A stretch of 64,000 bases of DNA from contig CALGZC010000033.1 in assembly GCA_937934745.1 (NCBI GenBank), forward strand, positions 1-64,000, given 5' to 3'. The position numbers and the translations under genes were made by a program. The DNA is from an uncultured Blastocatellia bacterium (GTDB lineage Bacteria > Acidobacteriota > Blastocatellia > Chloracidobacteriales > Chloracidobacteriaceae). Position 1 is the first letter of the stretch; each line of letters starts with the position of its first letter. The notes beneath the pieces are model-generated. The model saw only the letters and a program-made list of their open reading frames with translations. It was not told the origin of the DNA and did no database searches. Of the stretch, positions 24,058 to 34,200 are shown one piece after another.

Positions 24058-26904
24058 TTACGGACGTGGGGTATGCGCCAGCGCCTGAGCGCATGCCTCC
24101 CGCAACTTGACCAGTTGTGCCGGGACATCGGCCCCCACGTGAACCCTGAGGACACGGCGCTGCCGCTCGGCCAGAACTTGAAAGTCACCGCGCGCTTGAG
24201 CTGCTTTGACGACGCCGAAGGTGTACGCCTGTCCCGGTACAGGCAGATCGTGGGCGTCGTCGCAGGTGATTTGTAAAAATACACCGGTGTTCGGCCCGCC
24301 CTTGTACGCCTGTCCGGTCGAGTGGAGAAACCGTGGACCAAAGCCCAGGCAGGTGGCGACGCGCTTTTCCTCGCGGACGGCGTGCCGAATCGCTTGCAAG
24401 TGCGCTTTGTTGATCTGGTTCATGTCGAGGTACGCCAGGATGGCAAAGTAATCGCCGGCCGACAGCCGCGCCAGGTGGGCACGCAAGTAGCCGGCCAGGC
24501 TGTTGTGTGTCCCTAGTGCCGCAGCATTTGCCGGATCGGTAAACAACCGGATTCCGTCGGCTTCAAAAATTGGCGTCTCCGCTGGCAGCGCGCCGGTTTG
24601 TTCGTAGGCGGTAGTCAATTCCCGGGTCGCCACCTTACTCGCTTCGACATCCGGTTGGTCAAAGGGGTTGACCCCCAACATGGCGCCGGCGACTGCAGTG
24701 GCCATTTCCCAGCGGAATAACTCCTGCCCAAGTGTCAGTGCATCGGCCAGACGATGGGTAATGACCGGGTACCCGGCATCTTTGAACGCGGCAACGACGG
24801 CATCGGCTGCATCGTTGTCATCGTCCTCAAGTCGCAGGTAGGCAAACACACGGTCTGGACCGTAGGCTGAAATGTCGGTTGGGAACTCAAGATCGACCGG
24901 GATAATCGCTTTCCCCTGTTTGCCGGTGGATTCCGCAATGAGCTGCTCCAGCCACGCACCCATTGCCCAGAGCTTCGGTGACGTAATGAAGGTCAGTTTG
25001 TCGCGTCCGGCCTGGGCAAGCACCCCTAGTGCACACCCCAGGGTCACGCCGGGGTTTTCGGCGATGGGGACGCAGGCTGAACAGGCCGTCACCATGGCGT
25101 TGGCGGTGTTGAGGAAGGCATCCACCGGAATCCCCATGATCGCCGCCGGAACGATGCCAAAGTTAGACAGCGCCGAATACCGTCCACCGATGCTTGGAAC
25201 GCCTGGGAAGATGTACCGGAAGCTGTCGGCCCGGGCCGTGTTCTCAAGCTGCGAACCGGGATCGGTTATGGCGATGAAGTGCGCCCCGACCTGCTCGGGG
25301 CCGACCACCTGTTTCATCCGCTCAAAGAAGTACTGTTTGAAGATGTTGGGTTCGAGCGTTGTACCCGATTTGCTCGCCACAATGAAGGCCGTGTGCGCCA
25401 GGTCAAGCTGGGCTTCGACGGCGCTGATCTGTGCCGGGTCGGTTGAGTCCAGGACGTGTACAACCGGCGACCGGTCCAAGACCCCGAAGGTCATTCGCAG
25501 TACCTCTGCGCAGAGACTTGAACCTCCCATGCCGAGGATGACGACATGCTTGAAGGTGCGGCGGATGTCCTCAACGGCGGGCATCAGCGCCGGTAGTCCG
25601 GCAAGCTGAGCGTCAACCACATCGAGCCAGCCCAGCCACCGGTTTTCATCCTGTCCCGTCCAGACGCGGGCATCGCGCATCCAGAGCCGGCGGACCTTGC
25701 CTTTGATCTGCCAATCGTCGAGTTCGGCGTCCAGGCGACGGCGGTGCTCATCGGGCAGGTGCAACTCCTGGGCGTTGAGGCGCGCCGGGTCAACCGTCCG
25801 ACGCCTTTTGTCCAGTGAGTTCAGGAGCTTGTCAAAGGGTTCGACGAAGAGCCGCACGGCATCCACCAGCAGGGTGTCGGTCACGTCCCTGAGCGAGATG
25901 CCGACCTGGGCGAGTGTCTCCAGTGTCGCGTGGGCCGCATCGAGATCGCTTTCCAGTGTCGGGCGGACCTGCCCGTGGTCGCGGAAGGCCTCCCAGGTTG
26001 CCAACGGCATCGTGTTCACGGTGTCCGGTCCGATGAGTTCTTCGACGTAGAGAACGTCGCTGTACCGGGGATTTTTCGTTCCCGTACTGGCCCAGAGGAG
26101 GCGTTGCGTCTGTGCGCCAGCCGCCGCAAGCCGTTCCCAGGAGGGGCCGGAAAAAATCTGCTTGTAGGCCTGATAGGCCAGCTTGGCGTTGGCAATGGCA
26201 ACCTTGCCCCTGAGGCTTTCGAGCCGTGACCGGTCCCCATCACCGGCTTGGAGTTTGGCCTCAAGTTGTGCGTCCACCAGGGTATCAATCCGGCTTACAA
26301 AGAAGCTGGCAACGCTGGCGACACGGCCCAGGTCGCCGCCGGCAGCGGCCCGGGCCTCAAGTCCGGCAAGGTACGCTGCCGCGACCTGGCGGTACACGTC
26401 CTGCGCAAACAGCAGGGTAACGTTGACATTCAGGCCTTCGCTGATGAGCTGCTGAATCGCGGGAATCCCCTCGCGAGTTGCCGGAACCTTGATCATCAGA
26501 TTCGGGCGATTGATCATCTGCCACAGCCGACGGGCTTCGGCGATGGTGCCGGTCGTGTCGTGGGCCAGGTACGGCGATACTTCGAGGCTGACATAACCAT
26601 CGCGTCCCTGTGTGCGCTCATAGACCGGTTTGAGCACGTCGGCAGCGTGCTGGATGTCCTCCACGGCCAACCGCTCGTACACGGTCAGGGCATCGAGGTG
26701 TTCGGCCTCTATGGCGGCCAGGGCCGCGGCGTAGTCTGGGCTGCCGGTGATGGCCTTTTCAAAAATCGCCGGATTGGAGGTGAGGCCCATCAAGCCATCT
26801 TCATCTATCAAGCGCTGCAACTTACCGCTTGTGATGAGGCTGCGTTGAATGTAGTCCAGCCAGGGCGACTGCCCGTGCGCGTGTAACGCTTGGAGAGGAT
26901 TCAT
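24058..26904 (-). CDS. tal-pgi: Bifunctional transaldolase / glucose-6-phosphate isomerase
   Basis: One polypeptide of 948 residues joins two enzymes. Residues 1 to about 370 are transaldolase: the Schiff-base Lys is in NLMIKVPAT, preceded by GYVSLEVSPYLAHDT, with SEGLNVNVTLLFA after it. The rest is phosphoglucose isomerase: GMGGSSLCAEVL, VASKSGTTLEPN, GGRYSALSNFG and a C-terminal LDMN segment. It would interconvert sedoheptulose 7-phosphate and fructose 6-phosphate and return fructose 6-phosphate to glucose 6-phosphate for zwf, closing the oxidative cycle. I use ATG 26904 (MNPLQALHAHG, with GGAG upstream); an earlier start at 26967 adds 21 unrelated residues. Such fusions are known in a few bacterial groups. 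Confidence 0.92.
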   Translation of the reverse strand: MNPLQALHAHGQSPWLDYIQRSLITSGKLQRLIDEDGLMGLTSNPAIFEKAITGSPDYAAALAAIEAEHLDALTVYERLAVEDIQHAADVLKPVYERTQGRDGYVSLEVSPYLAHDTTGTIAEARRLWQMINRPNLMIKVPATREGIPAIQQLISEGLNVNVTLLFAQDVYRQVAAAYLAGLEARAAAGGDLGRVASVASFFVSRIDTLVDAQLEAKLQAGDGDRSRLESLRGKVAIANAKLAYQAYKQIFSGPSWERLAAAGAQTQRLLWASTGTKNPRYSDVLYVEELIGPDTVNTMPLATWEAFRDHGQVRPTLESDLDAAHATLETLAQVGISLRDVTDTLLVDAVRLFVEPFDKLLNSLDKRRRTVDPARLNAQELHLPDEHRRRLDAELDDWQIKGKVRRLWMRDARVWTGQDENRWLGWLDVVDAQLAGLPALMPAVEDIRRTFKHVVILGMGGSSLCAEVLRMTFGVLDRSPVVHVLDSTDPAQISAVEAQLDLAHTAFIVASKSGTTLEPNIFKQYFFERMKQVVGPEQVGAHFIAITDPGSQLENTARADSFRYIFPGVPSIGGRYSALSNFGIVPAAIMGIPVDAFLNTANAMVTACSACVPIAENPGVTLGCALGVLAQAGRDKLTFITSPKLWAMGAWLEQLIAESTGKQGKAIIPVDLEFPTDISAYGPDRVFAYLRLEDDDNDAADAVVAAFKDAGYPVITHRLADALTLGQELFRWEMATAVAGAMLGVNPFDQPDVEASKVATRELTTAYEQTGALPAETPIFEADGIRLFTDPANAAALGTHNSLAGYLRAHLARLSAGDYFAILAYLDMNQINKAHLQAIRHAVREEKRVATCLGFGPRFLHSTGQAYKGGPNTGVFLQITCDDAHDLPVPGQAYTFGVVKAAQARGDFQVLAERQRRVLRVHVGADVPAQLVKLREACAQALAHTPRP

Positions 26905-27008
26905 ACGTCTTTGCTCCAGATGGTCAAAAAACACTTCACGAGGTTCTGCTGAACCGTTGCCCCACAAGTTCAGGCAGCAGTGAGCAAGTGCGTGCGGTGG
27001 TGATCACG

Positions 27009-29048
27009 TCAGGCAGGTGTCGTCAGCAGTGCTTTGGCGACGGCGACGACACGTTCGGTTGTAAAGCCAAATTCACGCATCAGAACGGTGAAGGGTGCCG
27101 ACGCGCCAAAGCCTGTCATCGCAAGGATAGCTCCTTCGTCGGTGACATAGTGACTCCAGCCGAGCGGAGCGGCAGCCTCAATCGCAATCCGCTTTTTGAC
27201 GTTTGGCGGCAGCACCAGGCAACGGTAGTCGGCCGGCTGCCGTTCAAACAGTTCCCAGCTCGGCATGCTGACGACGCGCGCGGCAATGCCTTCCAGTTGG
27301 AGTTTTTCCTGCGCGGCGACGACCCACTGAAGCTCCGAGCCACTTCCAATAAGGATGAGGTCAGGTGGGCTACGGTGTTCTTTGGAAAAGATATAGGCAC
27401 CACGTGAGAGTTCACCTGCCGGAGTGTAACGGGTGCGGTCGAACGTCGGAACCTTTTGACGGGTAAGAATGATCGCCGTCGGGCCGGTTGTGTTGCGGAT
27501 GGCCGCCCGCCAGGCTTCAACAGTTTCGTTTGCGTCGGCCGGACGAATGACCGTGAGATTGGGCATCGCCCGCAGTCCGGCCAGTTGTTCCACGGCCTGG
27601 TGTGTCGGGCCGTCTTCACCGAGTCCGATGCTGTCATGGGTAAAGACGTAGATGACACGCAGCCGCATCAACGCCGCCAACCGGATGGCCGCCTTCATGT
27701 AATCGGAAAAGACGAGGAATGTGCCGCCATAAGGAATAAACCCACGACTCAGTGCCAGGCCGTTGAGAATGGCGCCCATGCCGTGTTCCCGAACCCCGAA
27801 GTGAAAGTTACGTCCGTGGCGGTCGGCGGCGCTGTAGGCCGTTGCGGCCTTGATGGCCGTGTTGTTGGACGGTGTGAGGTCGGCCGAACCGCCGAGGAGA
27901 AAGGGGAGTCGTGCCGCCAGGGTATTGATCACCGTCCCCGAAGCCTGCCGGGTCGCCATGTCATCACAAAATGTCGGTAAGTCGGCGTCCCATCCCGGCG
28001 GCAGCTCACCGGCGTGAAAGGCACGCCATTCGGCGGCAAGGTCAGGGTAGGTCGCTTCGTAAGCCGCAAACTGTGCCGCCCAGTCGGCTTCCAGTTGTGC
28101 ACCGCGTGGAATGCAGGCGCGGTACACCTCCAGCGCCTCGTCGGGAATGGTAAACGGCGCCTCGTAGGGCCAGCCGTACACCTGTTTGGTGAGCTTGACC
28201 TCTTCCGTCCCGAGCGGCTCACCATGCGCCTTGGCGGTGTCTTGTTTGTTCGGGCTGCCGTAGCCGATGTGCGTGCGGGCGACGATAAGCGATGGGCGGG
28301 TGGTCTCAGCGCGGGCCTGCTCAAGCGCCTGAGCAATCTGCTGAAGGTCGTCGCCTTCAATCGATTGAACATGCCAATCGTAGGCGAGAAACCGCGTTGC
28401 TACATGTTCACGAAAGGTAAGGTCCGTGCTGCCGTCAATTGTAATGCGGTTGTCAGCGTAAAAGACAATGAGCTTGCCGAGCTTGAGCGTCCCTGCCAGG
28501 CTACAGGCCTCCGACGCGACGCCCTCCATCAGATCGCCATCGCTGCAAAGGACATACGTGTGGTAGTCCACAATGGTGTGACCGGGACGATTGAAGTGCG
28601 CAGCGAGCTTCGTTTCAGCAATCGCCATGCCGACGGCTGTGGCAATGCCCTGGCCCAGCGGCCCGGTCGTCGTTTCGACGCCGGGCGTGTGTCCGTACTC
28701 CGGGTGTCCGGGTGTTTTGGAACCCCACTGGCGAAAGCGCTTGATGTCTTCAAGCGGTAGGTCGTAGCCCGTCAGGTGCAGAAGCCCGTACAAGAGCATA
28801 CAACCGTGTCCGGCAGAGAGTACGAAGCGGTCACGGTTCGGCCAGTGTGGGTTGCGTGGGTTGTGGCGCAGGTAGCGTGTAAACAGCAGGTAGCCAAACG
28901 GCGCATTTTCCATGGGTGCGCCGGGATGCCCGGACTGTGCTTGTTCAACAGCATCAATCGCGAGGGTGCGAAGCGTCGTGATGCAGAGACGGTCGCGTTG
29001 CGTCATCCGGGCAACCGGTTGGTCGGCAGGCATAGGCGCGATAAGCAT
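27009..29048 (-). CDS. tkt: Transketolase
   Basis: The thiamine-diphosphate enzyme moves two-carbon units between sugar phosphates. Motifs: [37 protein letters not shown] (the GDG thiamine-diphosphate motif), [10 protein letters not shown], and [17 protein letters not shown] in the pyrimidine domain. The 679-residue length is normal. It is the first gene of the cluster, so the promoter should be in the AT-richer region above 29049. An internal ATG at 29033 is an alternative start. Confidence 0.95.
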   Translation of the reverse strand: MLIAPMPADQPVARMTQRDRLCITTLRTLAIDAVEQAQSGHPGAPMENAPFGYLLFTRYLRHNPRNPHWPNRDRFVLSAGHGCMLLYGLLHLTGYDLPLEDIKRFRQWGSKTPGHPEYGHTPGVETTTGPLGQGIATAVGMAIAETKLAAHFNRPGHTIVDYHTYVLCSDGDLMEGVASEACSLAGTLKLGKLIVFYADNRITIDGSTDLTFREHVATRFLAYDWHVQSIEGDDLQQIAQALEQARAETTRPSLIVARTHIGYGSPNKQDTAKAHGEPLGTEEVKLTKQVYGWPYEAPFTIPDEALEVYRACIPRGAQLEADWAAQFAAYEATYPDLAAEWRAFHAGELPPGWDADLPTFCDDMATRQASGTVINTLAARLPFLLGGSADLTPSNNTAIKAATAYSAADRHGRNFHFGVREHGMGAILNGLALSRGFIPYGGTFLVFSDYMKAAIRLAALMRLRVIYVFTHDSIGLGEDGPTHQAVEQLAGLRAMPNLTVIRPADANETVEAWRAAIRNTTGPTAIILTRQKVPTFDRTRYTPAGELSRGAYIFSKEHRSPPDLILIGSGSELQWVVAAQEKLQLEGIAARVVSMPSWELFERQPADYRCLVLPPNVKKRIAIEAAAPLGWSHYVTDEGAILAMTGFGASAPFTVLMREFGFTTERVVAVAKALLTTPA

Positions 29049-29176
29049 TCAAGTACGGTTGGTAGCGTTGAAAAAAGCGCGTCAGGCAATTCGCATGAAA
29101 GGTGAGGAAGCGAACGGTGGTCACTTTCTATCGCCAATCACGATGCCAAAGCAAGTCAAACGCGAGTCCATCCTCG

Positions 29177-29204
29177 ACAATACGCCACAGACAATATGCC
29201 ACAG
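29177..29204. repeat. Near-perfect 14-bp tandem repeat
   Basis: ACAATACGCCACAG (29177-29190) is followed directly by ACAATATGCCACAG (29191-29204), with one mismatch. It lies about 130 bases upstream of the tkt start. Confidence 0.75.
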
Positions 29205-29512
29205 AAACCCGCCCCTTCAGGTGGGGATAGAGATCATTACAAGGTGGATGAGGAAAAAGGCAAAACCTCACCTGGCGTCTCAATCCAAACCCAATCCATT
29301 GGTTTTGGTGACCGGCCGGAAACGCTTGATGTGATTAGCCTGTAGTCTCCCGTTTCAAGCGGCCTGGGACGCCTTCAAGCAAGGTCTTGCCTTAGGAAAG
29401 GGAGCTGTGCCGCGTACAAATCGAGGGCGTTGTCCGTCCGGTGTGTGCCGGTCGCCTTCGTTGCCAATCGGTGAGTTAAGGTTTCAAGCTGTCTATAAAG
29501 TCCTTTTTGAGA

Positions 29513-29574
29513 AAATCTTGTAAAATAAATCTTGCATATAGAAATCTTGAAGCTACTTTAGATAAAAAATCTTA
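29513..29574. repeat. Repeated AAATCTTG motif in AT-rich island
   Basis: AAATCTTG occurs at 29513-29520, 29527-29534 and 29542-29549, with a variant AAATCTTA at 29567-29574. The spacing of the first three starts is 14 and 15 bases. Repeats of this size and regularity can be binding sites for a regulator, but the AT-rich background raises the chance level. Confidence 0.6.
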
Positions 29575-29591
29575 GGTTTTGAGATTTTTTT
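29564..29591. terminator. AT-rich hairpin, possible bidirectional terminator
   Basis: AAAAAATCT (29564-29572) pairs with AGATTTTTT (29582-29590) around a nine-base loop and is followed by T. Either strand ends in a T-run. It is about 200 bases downstream of the methyltransferase stop on the minus strand. The stem is weak because it is nearly all A-T. Confidence 0.35.
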
Positions 29592-29791
29592 ACAGTGTTG
29601 TGTTTGATATATCTTGTCTTCCGGGCGCAACGTTGGTACGCGCCGGCAGGCCGGACGTGCGGTCAGGTATTACCGGGCGGCGCCAGCGCAAGGAGCTACC
29701 CAGGGCTTCGTGCGCCCGGCGGCCTGGTCGGTCATAGGCGACCCGACGTGGATCGCTGCATTTGCCTGAGGCTGTCACAGCCGCAACGCTC

Positions 29792-30394
29792 TCATCCATG
29801 CCCTCCGCTAAGTGGTTTGATGGCTTGCACTTCGGCCACAATGTCTAGAATAGACAGTCTCTGGTGGACAATGGTAAAGCCGGCGGCTCGGATTGCCTGG
29901 TGCGTGAGGCGGTTGAGATGACAACCGGCAGCAAGGCGCCTTTGGAGAGGTGTCAGCACGTCGGCAACGTAGCCGAGTAGCCCCGGTGGGCGGACGTGTT
30001 CTAGGGCAAGAAGCAGACCACCGGGCCGCAGAACGCGACGGATTTCTGCCAGGGCACGCGGCGGATCGGCAACGCTGCATAGTGCTAGGGTGACGACAAC
30101 AGTATCAAAGCTATGGTCGGAAAAGGGCAATGCCTCGGCAGCGGCGGTGAGAAACGTCACCGACAGCGCAGGTGGATGCGGCTTTGTCTCGGCGATACGC
30201 AGCATGGCCGGATCGGGGTCTGTGAACGTCAGCGACCGAACGTGTTGGTAGAAGGGAAGGTTGGCGCCCGTGCCACCGCCGATTTCAAGGACATCACCGG
30301 TTGCCCGTGGGATGAGGGCCTGCCGTCGCGCCGCGAAAATCCTCTGTTCCAGTGGGCGCATACAGGCGTCGTAGTTGTCGGCAAAGCGGCCCAT
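29792..30394 (-). CDS. Class I SAM-dependent methyltransferase, UbiE-like
   Basis: The 200-residue protein has the full SAM-binding set: VLEIGGGTGANLPFY (motif I), TDPDPAMLRIA, AAAEALPFSDHSFDTVVVTLALCSV and VLRPGGLLLALEHV. This is the Methyltransf_11/UbiE type. Relatives methylate quinones, lipids (for example phosphatidylethanolamine) or small molecules; the target here is unknown. The C-terminal stretch GYVADVLTPLQRRLAAGCHLNR resembles membrane-lipid methyltransferases. AAGGAGG precedes ATG 30394 at good distance. It lies 244 bases from the LptE-like gene on the same strand. Confidence 0.88.
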   Translation of the reverse strand: MGRFADNYDACMRPLEQRIFAARRQALIPRATGDVLEIGGGTGANLPFYQHVRSLTFTDPDPAMLRIAETKPHPPALSVTFLTAAAEALPFSDHSFDTVVVTLALCSVADPPRALAEIRRVLRPGGLLLALEHVRPPGLLGYVADVLTPLQRRLAAGCHLNRLTHQAIRAAGFTIVHQRLSILDIVAEVQAIKPLSGGHG

Positions 30395-30638
30395 CGTCGT
30401 ATCCTCCTTTTGCGTGCAGTGTCCCTGCTGGAGCGTTCGGTGGTGACGAGCTTGAGTGTCTATGTCGCAGGTCGTAGAGACAAAGTAGGTGCAGCCATCT
30501 CCGGCGGATTGCCCCCACCCTTCGCTTGCCGACGCAGCCCCCTACACATCGGCAGGTGGTTCGTGTGCAAACGGTTCTTCGACCGTCCCTGTCGCGACGG
30601 GCTGTTCCGGCGTTGATCGGGTCAGACCCCTGCGCAGG

Positions 30639-31226
30639 CTAGAACCGCTCAAGCATAGTCGTGACGACACTCCGGGCAAAGTCGCGGGCTAGGCGTTCGA
30701 CGGCCGGTTCTTCTTCATTGAAGAAAGAGCGTGGATCGGAGGAAAATTCATACTCACCACGAAACTCAAGATTGGGATTATCAAAGAGCACCCGGTTGCG
30801 TGTGTGGTCACGCAGGGTCACCCCAGATCGCACGGTGATCTGAAACAGCCGGACCGTCCCGCGATCATCAACTAGCGCCTGTCCCGTTGTGATGGACTTG
30901 ATGTCACCGGAAAGCACGGCGTCCGCCCGTTCGGGATCGTTGATCAAGGTTACCGGCAGCCGCCGCCGTAGAATTTCGTCAACGACGGCCTGCGTAAACC
31001 GCTGTTCAATCCGGTAACGCAGGGTTTGGTTCGTAAATGGTTGAACAGCAAGGGTTTTAATTTCCGGCGGAAAGGCTCTGCGGCTGTCTAGCCGGTGGTA
31101 GCCGCAGGGACCTGCGCCCAGACAGCCAAGGAGGAGCAGCCAGACGAAACCGATGGTGTAGTGTCTGGTGTGGCTCAGAAGGTAGCGGCGCAGGCCGCTC
31201 ACCATCCTGTGGGCAGTTTCGGTCAT
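30639..31226 (-). CDS. lptE: LptE-like LPS-assembly lipoprotein
   Basis: LptE plugs the LptD barrel and delivers LPS to the outer-membrane surface. The 195-residue protein has a signal segment (TIGFVWLLLLGCLGAGPCGYHRL) and then the typical core KTLAVQPFTNQTLRYRIEQRFTQ, DAVLSGDI, and FRGEYEFSSDPRSFFNEE. The lipid-modified Cys could be that of CGYH or of LLLGC; neither is a perfect lipobox. The start ATG 31226 is fused with the stop of the large ATPase gene (TGATG), implying translational coupling, though M8 is an alternative start. The family call is firm; the exact lipidation site is not. Confidence 0.82.
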   Translation of the reverse strand: MTETAHRMVSGLRRYLLSHTRHYTIGFVWLLLLGCLGAGPCGYHRLDSRRAFPPEIKTLAVQPFTNQTLRYRIEQRFTQAVVDEILRRRLPVTLINDPERADAVLSGDIKSITTGQALVDDRGTVRLFQITVRSGVTLRDHTRNRVLFDNPNLEFRGEYEFSSDPRSFFNEEEPAVERLARDFARSVVTTMLERF

Positions 31227-34200
31227 CAGCGGAGCCCGTCCTCTTCAAGCACGATGGGAACGTCTTCCGGCAGTTCCTCTAACCAGGCTGTGAGCCGTGC
31301 CGTGAGGTCGGCTTTGGTTATCGCCATTCCGGTTAGAACGGGAAGGCGCCGGACCGCAGCGGACGCCAGTTGTGCGAGCGCCAAAGCCGCATTGATGTGG
31401 TCAACGGCCTCCGGCGCAATCGCAAACTCTGTTTGCGGATTGGTGGAGGTGAGCGCTGCTAACGCGGCGGTTGTGAGTCGCTCTTCGGCATCCGTCAGAC
31501 CGAGAGTACGCAGGTTTTGTTGGATGAGCGACCGGTGCTGTGCAATGTAGTGCCGAAAGTATTGAATCCCCTGCTGGACGGTTTCCTTCAGTTGTTCGAG
31601 CTGCTTGGCCAGAGGTGGTATGGTCCGCCGCCGGATCAGGCCACTCACCAGTGGCTGGTGGTCTAAGAATTCACGGAGATGGAGATTACGCCGCCGCAGC
31701 TCAATGTCTGATAGGATGGACTGGGTACGTGTGACATAGACGTTGTCGGCGGTCGTCAAGCGGGACAGGGTTTCAAAAAGGCGCCAGGTCGGGCTGGCCA
31801 GGAATGTAGTTAGCGGGGCAAGATCGAGGTTTTTGGTCGCCTGTTCATCCTGCGCAATACAGTCCTCGATATAGTGTTTCTTGAAGCGTTCAAAGACCTG
31901 CTCGAAGCGCAGGCGTTTGTCTTCGTCTAGGAGACGGTGTGGATGCTCAAAGAACGCGCTGAGCTCACGGCGCGCGTTGCGTGCATCGGCATCCATCACA
32001 GGGAGGGCGCTCAGCGTATAGGCCTTGGCCGTTACGTAGAAAGGCAACCAGTCGAGAAACTCCACAAGCAAGCGCAGGTCAATGACGGCACGCTGATAAA
32101 TTGTGGGATTAGCGGCAAAGATGTCCACAATGCGGGCCAGCCCCATTTCCAACGAAATTCGTTCAAACAGCACGGCTTCGACGGCAGCCGCCGTTGTTTC
32201 AAAATACCGTTTACACGTGATGATGAGCTGCCAGGTGCGCGTGGTCAGCATTTCTGGCGGCATCGCCTCGAAGCGCTCTGCCAGACGATAACCCCGCCAT
32301 TTCTCATACCACTGTGCGAGACTTTCCCGTACCTGCCGACGGTCGGTGGCAAGGTCGGGCAGGTCAACCCGCTCCGTCAGGAGCCGGCCCCATTCCGAAA
32401 GGGTTTCCGACGTATAGGTGATGGCTGCCGTCCGCCGGATTGATCCATACTGCCGAAAACTGACATCCTGCGTCAGCTCTGCCGCCGTAAAGATGCGCAA
32501 TCCTGAGACATCAACCAGCTCGATCCGCCAACCGGCGACCAGGGCCATCATGATGATTTGTTGCGCCGGTTCGAGCAGTCCGTAGGGTTCACGGCGTAGA
32601 GTTTGATAGATGACCTGAACGGGTACCGACTCAGAGCCGGCGGCCTCGACAAGCCGCAACACTTCACTGATGCACGGCTCACCCAGGGCGGCATCCCGGT
32701 CCATGGCCAATTGGTAGAGGCCATCGCGCTGGACAACAATGTGAAACGGTGCGGCAAAGTGGCGCGCTGCCTCTTGAACGGTGGGGTCGTTTGGATTCAG
32801 GCCCCCAAGCAGGCCCAGCACCAGGCGTTTGGTTTCGCGCTCCGTCAGCGGTGCGGAAAAGACCGGATGCGCCGGGAAACGGATGTCAAGCGGCTTACGA
32901 ATCACCGTGCCGAGAAAATCGTTGAACGTGCGCGGCAAGCCTTCGGGAAACAGTTGGCGCAGGGGGTAGTGTTCGCCATTGGCCGCCAGCAGTTCACCTT
33001 CTTCGACATAATGCCGCAGAAAGAGTGTTCGTGTTTGGGTTTCGAGCGCGGCGACGCGCTCGGCGATCTCCTCGCCGAAGACATCCTCCCCACGGGTGTA
33101 AGCAATCCAGAGTGACTTGAGCGTTTCAATCTCTGCCGCACTCAGCGGCGATGGATGCCAAGACAACAAGCTTGGTATGGTCGCGCCGGCAGTGAGGTCC
33201 AGCGGGGACTGGCTGCTCTCAATACACAACTGCCAGTCGTACTCGCAGAGTTCGTCCGCCCAGTGATAGGTGACAGAGGGTTTGGCCTCAGCTTCCGCTT
33301 CGTCGCCGGTCGGGATGACGATATTGACCGGTGTGAAGGGGTCGCCGCTGCGCTCAATCCCAACTGGCGGATTGGTGAAAATTTCCGGTGGTAGTCCGAA
33401 ACTGACAACGCCGCGCCGCCCTGTATTGCGCCACAGGACGACGATTTCGTCCCGGTAAGTTTTAGCGCCGCTCAGCAGGAGGGCATCCAGCGTGAACGGA
33501 AAGTCATGGAAGGCGGCGCTGCCGCCTAGCGTGACCAGAAGTGCATCGAGGGTTTCGTCGTTTGGCATTTCAGCCAGAGCGACTTTCAGGCGCGCTTCCG
33601 GGTCAAACTGTTCCACCACGGTCAGGCTATAGCGGCAGACGCCGCCGGCTACGTCCTTGACGATTTGCTTTTCACTGTGCGTGTACAGGTCATCCAGCAG
33701 CAGTGCGGCTTGGTGGTAGCCGATCTCACCCAACATCATGGCGTTGGTCAGTTCATCGGCGCTGACAGGACGCCCGACCAGCGAATATAGAAACAACCCT
33801 TTGAGAAGCAGTTTGGCCGGAATGCGCTGCTCAAAACTCAGCGCCGGCAGCCGCATTGTGGAAAGGTAATCGTACACGGCGACGGCGCGCGCCAGTGTTG
33901 GATGGCGCTTGAGCTCAAAGTCGTACTTGTCAAACAGGTCGTCGAGTGAGATTAACTGCATCGGCCGCCGCCGGAGTGCACCGCCGATGACGGCGTTGAT
34001 AAAGCTGAACAGAGAGAAGCTCTCACAGTAAGTAGATAACCCTGGTGCGACTTCCAAAACGGCGGGGTGAACAGGGTAGAGACTGCAAAACTCCTCCTCG
34101 CTCCAGTGAAAACGCGGAAGCGACTTGAGCGTTTCTTGATAGAGCGCTGTCAACTCGGCGCGCTGGTGCGCCGTCTTGCGAAAAACGGCTTGGTCGGTGA

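Larger units (their letters stand above)
29049..29791. other. Long intergenic region with AT-rich repeat island
   Basis: No gene is supported in these 743 bases, between the start of tkt and the end of a methyltransferase gene, both on the minus strand. Two structures stand out: a near-perfect 14-bp tandem repeat at 29177-29204 and a sharply AT-rich island at about 29495-29615 with repeated AAATCTTG and a hairpin. The AT content contrasts with everything around it. It may hold the tkt promoter and operator, a small RNA, or a remnant of inserted DNA. Confidence 0.55.
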
